42,720 nt of DNA, taken from NCBI RefSeq assembly GCF_900141835.1, contig NZ_FQZD01000032.1, positions 1-42,720 on the forward strand. Direction: 5' to 3'. The notes under the pieces are model-generated. The model was not told the DNA's origin and searched no databases. It worked only from the letters and a program-made list of their open reading frames with translations. The translations under genes were made by a program, and so were the position numbers. Each line of letters starts with the position of its first letter. The stretch's first letter is position 1. This DNA is from Propionispora hippei DSM 15287. Lineage in GTDB: Bacteria > Bacillota > Negativicutes > Propionisporales > Propionisporaceae. This document shows, in pieces, positions 40,284-42,720 of the stretch.

Positions 40284-41198
40284 ATGAAGTCGCGGCTCTT
40301 TTTGTATTCAGCTTTATTTTTTGGAGTGTTCTCGCTATCCACCTCTGCCATATTTGTAAAATTAGCGAATGCCCCTTCCTGCATTACGGCGTTTTATCGT
40401 CTGTTTTTTGCGGCCTTGCTACTCTTGCCAGCTTTTTTATTCAGTAAGAAAAACCGGCAGGCGTTGCTAGATCTCTCCCCAAAGCAGTGGGGCTGGGGGC
40501 TATTGTCAGGTTTATTTTTAGCTGTACATTATGTATTGTGGTTCGAATCGTTGCGCTATACCTCCGTGGCAAGTTCAACTGTCATTGTTACATTACAGCC
40601 TCTTTTCTCGCTCGCAGGGGGCTATTTTCTATTTAAGGAGCGTTTGAGCCAGAGAGCAATCGCTGGGTGCCTTATTGCTATAATCGGATGCATCATCATT
40701 GGCTGGGAAGATTTTCAGATCAGTGGTACGGCGTTATTTGGCGATTTGCTGGCGTTCCTTGCTGCGGGTCTGATCACCGCTTATTTTTTTACCGGCCAAT
40801 TTCTGCGAAAAAACTTATCCGTTATTCCCTTTTCCTTGCTGGGGTATGTGAGCAGCGCGTTATTTTTAGCAAGCTATGCTGTTACCCAACAGGTTTCTTT
40901 CGTTGATTATCCTTTACCAGCCTGGGGCGCTTTTATTGGATTGGCGTTGATCGCCACGATTCTTGGACAATTGATTTTTAATTGGTTGCTAAAGTGGGTA
41001 TCTACAACGGTTATTTCCATGGCTATTTTGGGGGAGGTGATAGGGAACTGCATCCTGGCTTATTTTATTCTTAATGAGACTATCTCATTGCAACAGCAGA
41101 TTGGTATAGGAACAATCCTGACGGGCTTGGCTTTATTTTTGAGGCAGCCCCCAAAGCACTCAAGATTGGATAACAAATCCGTTATTAAAAAATTGTGA
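40284..41198 (+). CDS. EamA-type (DMT) transporter
   Basis: A 304-residue membrane protein with ten predicted helices and two EamA repeats (FSLSTSAIFVKLANAPSCIT at the start; GLALIATILGQLIFNWLLKW in the second half). The drug/metabolite transporters of this group often export amino acids or their derivatives. GGAGAGGT lies ahead of the ATG. Between this and the XRE-cupin gene lies an AT-rich divergent promoter region with TATAAT sequences near 40211-40221. The next cupin gene begins 9 bp after its stop. Confidence 0.9.
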   Translation: MKSRLFLYSALFFGVFSLSTSAIFVKLANAPSCITAFYRLFFAALLLLPAFLFSKKNRQALLDLSPKQWGWGLLSGLFLAVHYVLWFESLRYTSVASSTVIVTLQPLFSLAGGYFLFKERLSQRAIAGCLIAIIGCIIIGWEDFQISGTALFGDLLAFLAAGLITAYFFTGQFLRKNLSVIPFSLLGYVSSALFLASYAVTQQVSFVDYPLPAWGAFIGLALIATILGQLIFNWLLKWVSTTVISMAILGEVIGNCILAYFILNETISLQQQIGIGTILTGLALFLRQPPKHSRLDNKSVIKKL

Positions 41199-41207
41199 GG
41201 TGCATAG

Positions 41208-41567
41208 ATGGAGAAAGTTAACATAAAGGAAAAACTAAATCTGTTTAACGAGTACTGGAGTCCCCGGATTATTGGGGAAGTTAATGACTCTTACGTGAAA
41301 ATTGCAAAATTCAAAGGGGATTTTATCTGGCATACTCACCAGAAAGAAGATGAAATGTTTTATGTGCTGAAAGGCAGCTTGACAATCAAATTCAGGGATA
41401 AAGCTGTTCTGTTGCAAGAAGGCGAGTGCATCATTATTCCGCGAGGCATTGAGCATATGCCGGTTGCTGATGAGGAAGTCTATGTGATGCTGATAGAACC
41501 TAAAGCGACTTTAAATACTGGTAACATAATAAATGACCGGACGATGGAAACGCTGGAAAAAATATAA
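41208..41567 (+). CDS. Single-domain cupin protein
   Basis: A 119-residue cupin. Metal-type motif 1 is WHTHQKEDEMFYVLKG (His-x-His, Glu) and motif 2 is GECIIIPRGIEHMPV (His near 82). All four metal ligands are present, so it binds a divalent metal. Small cupins of this type act as isomerases, dioxygenases or binding proteins; the substrate is unknown. It is 9 bp after the EamA gene with GTGAGGTG upstream, so they form one operon likely controlled by the XRE-cupin regulator. Confidence 0.85.
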   Translation: MEKVNIKEKLNLFNEYWSPRIIGEVNDSYVKIAKFKGDFIWHTHQKEDEMFYVLKGSLTIKFRDKAVLLQEGECIIIPRGIEHMPVADEEVYVMLIEPKATLNTGNIINDRTMETLEKI

Positions 41568-41659
41568 TGTATGGGTTATGTGTGTATTTGTAATACTTGC
41601 TGCCTTATGATTACGTGAAAATAGTTTTGAACAATGGGGTGCAGCTAACTTGACGTAGC

Positions 41660-41698
41660 AAAAAAATCCGAGAGGCAATTGGCTCCCGGATTTTTTTG
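41660..41698. terminator. Bidirectional terminator between the cupin and collagen-like genes
   Basis: AAAAAATCCG (41661-41670) pairs with CGGATTTTTTT (41687-41697), with a GAG/CTC inner pair and one mismatch. Confidence 0.85.
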
Positions 41699-41726
41699 TA
41701 CCTGGCAGGAAGTTTTAAGCTGCCTG

Positions 41727-42720
<994 letters not shown>

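Overview
The window reads as chromosomal DNA from an anaerobic Firmicute, most likely a spore-forming member of the Negativicutes (Sporomusaceae-like). This is inferred from protein-level resemblance, not measured. The clues are a fused LutB-LutA lactate oxidase, the paired NirJ1/NirJ2 radical SAM proteins, a collagen-like BclA-type protein, strong AGGAGG ribosome binding sites and many hairpin terminators. Nearly all genes are intact. The only clear mobile gene is a truncated IS30-type transposase at the left edge.

Layout. 1-2020: IS30 transposase 5' end (minus), then a MerR regulator with a metallo-beta-lactamase-fold enzyme. 2392-6175: lactate utilisation genes (lutBA fusion and lutC, minus) divergent from a FadR-type regulator, with two identical operators between them. 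6270-8748: homoserine O-acyltransferase MetA, a stand-alone HD-GYP protein and a TetR regulator. 8915-11134: a NirJ1/NirJ2 radical SAM pair of the alternative heme pathway type. 11478-15771: SnoaL-like and Dabb proteins, a glycerophosphodiesterase, a LigB-type dioxygenase, an ECF sigma factor and DoxX. 15908-16330: RNase P RNA (minus), followed by a small DUF2164-like gene and an array of about 42-bp degenerate repeats. 17296-19527: first HelD helicase.

20072-26648 is a self-contained PTS operon. A sigma-54 promoter precedes a LevR-type activator that itself carries PTS domains. EIIA, EIIB and EIIC of the galactitol family follow, then an L-xylulose-5-phosphate 3-epimerase (UlaE type) and a class II aldolase/4-epimerase. 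The expected flow is import and phosphorylation of a pentose- or pentitol-like sugar, then L-xylulose-5-P to L-ribulose-5-P to D-xylulose-5-P. A 168-bp palindromic MITE-like element lies just upstream of the promoter.

26727-30074 holds an unrecognised protein, a small unknown protein, a zinc-ribbon protein and a pair of kinases. 30296-35633 (all minus) holds a 2-Cys peroxiredoxin, an APC amino acid permease, a Pro/Ala/Thr-rich membrane protein, a YfcE-like phosphoesterase and a NorC-NorB nitric oxide reductase. 36205-41567 holds a second HelD, a D,D-carboxypeptidase, and an XRE-cupin regulator divergent from an EamA exporter and a cupin protein. The right edge cuts into a collagen-like Gly-X-Thr repeat gene.

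I saw no CRISPR array, tRNA or 5S/16S/23S rRNA. Several starts were moved to TTG, GTG or internal ATG codons because of clear ribosome binding sites.
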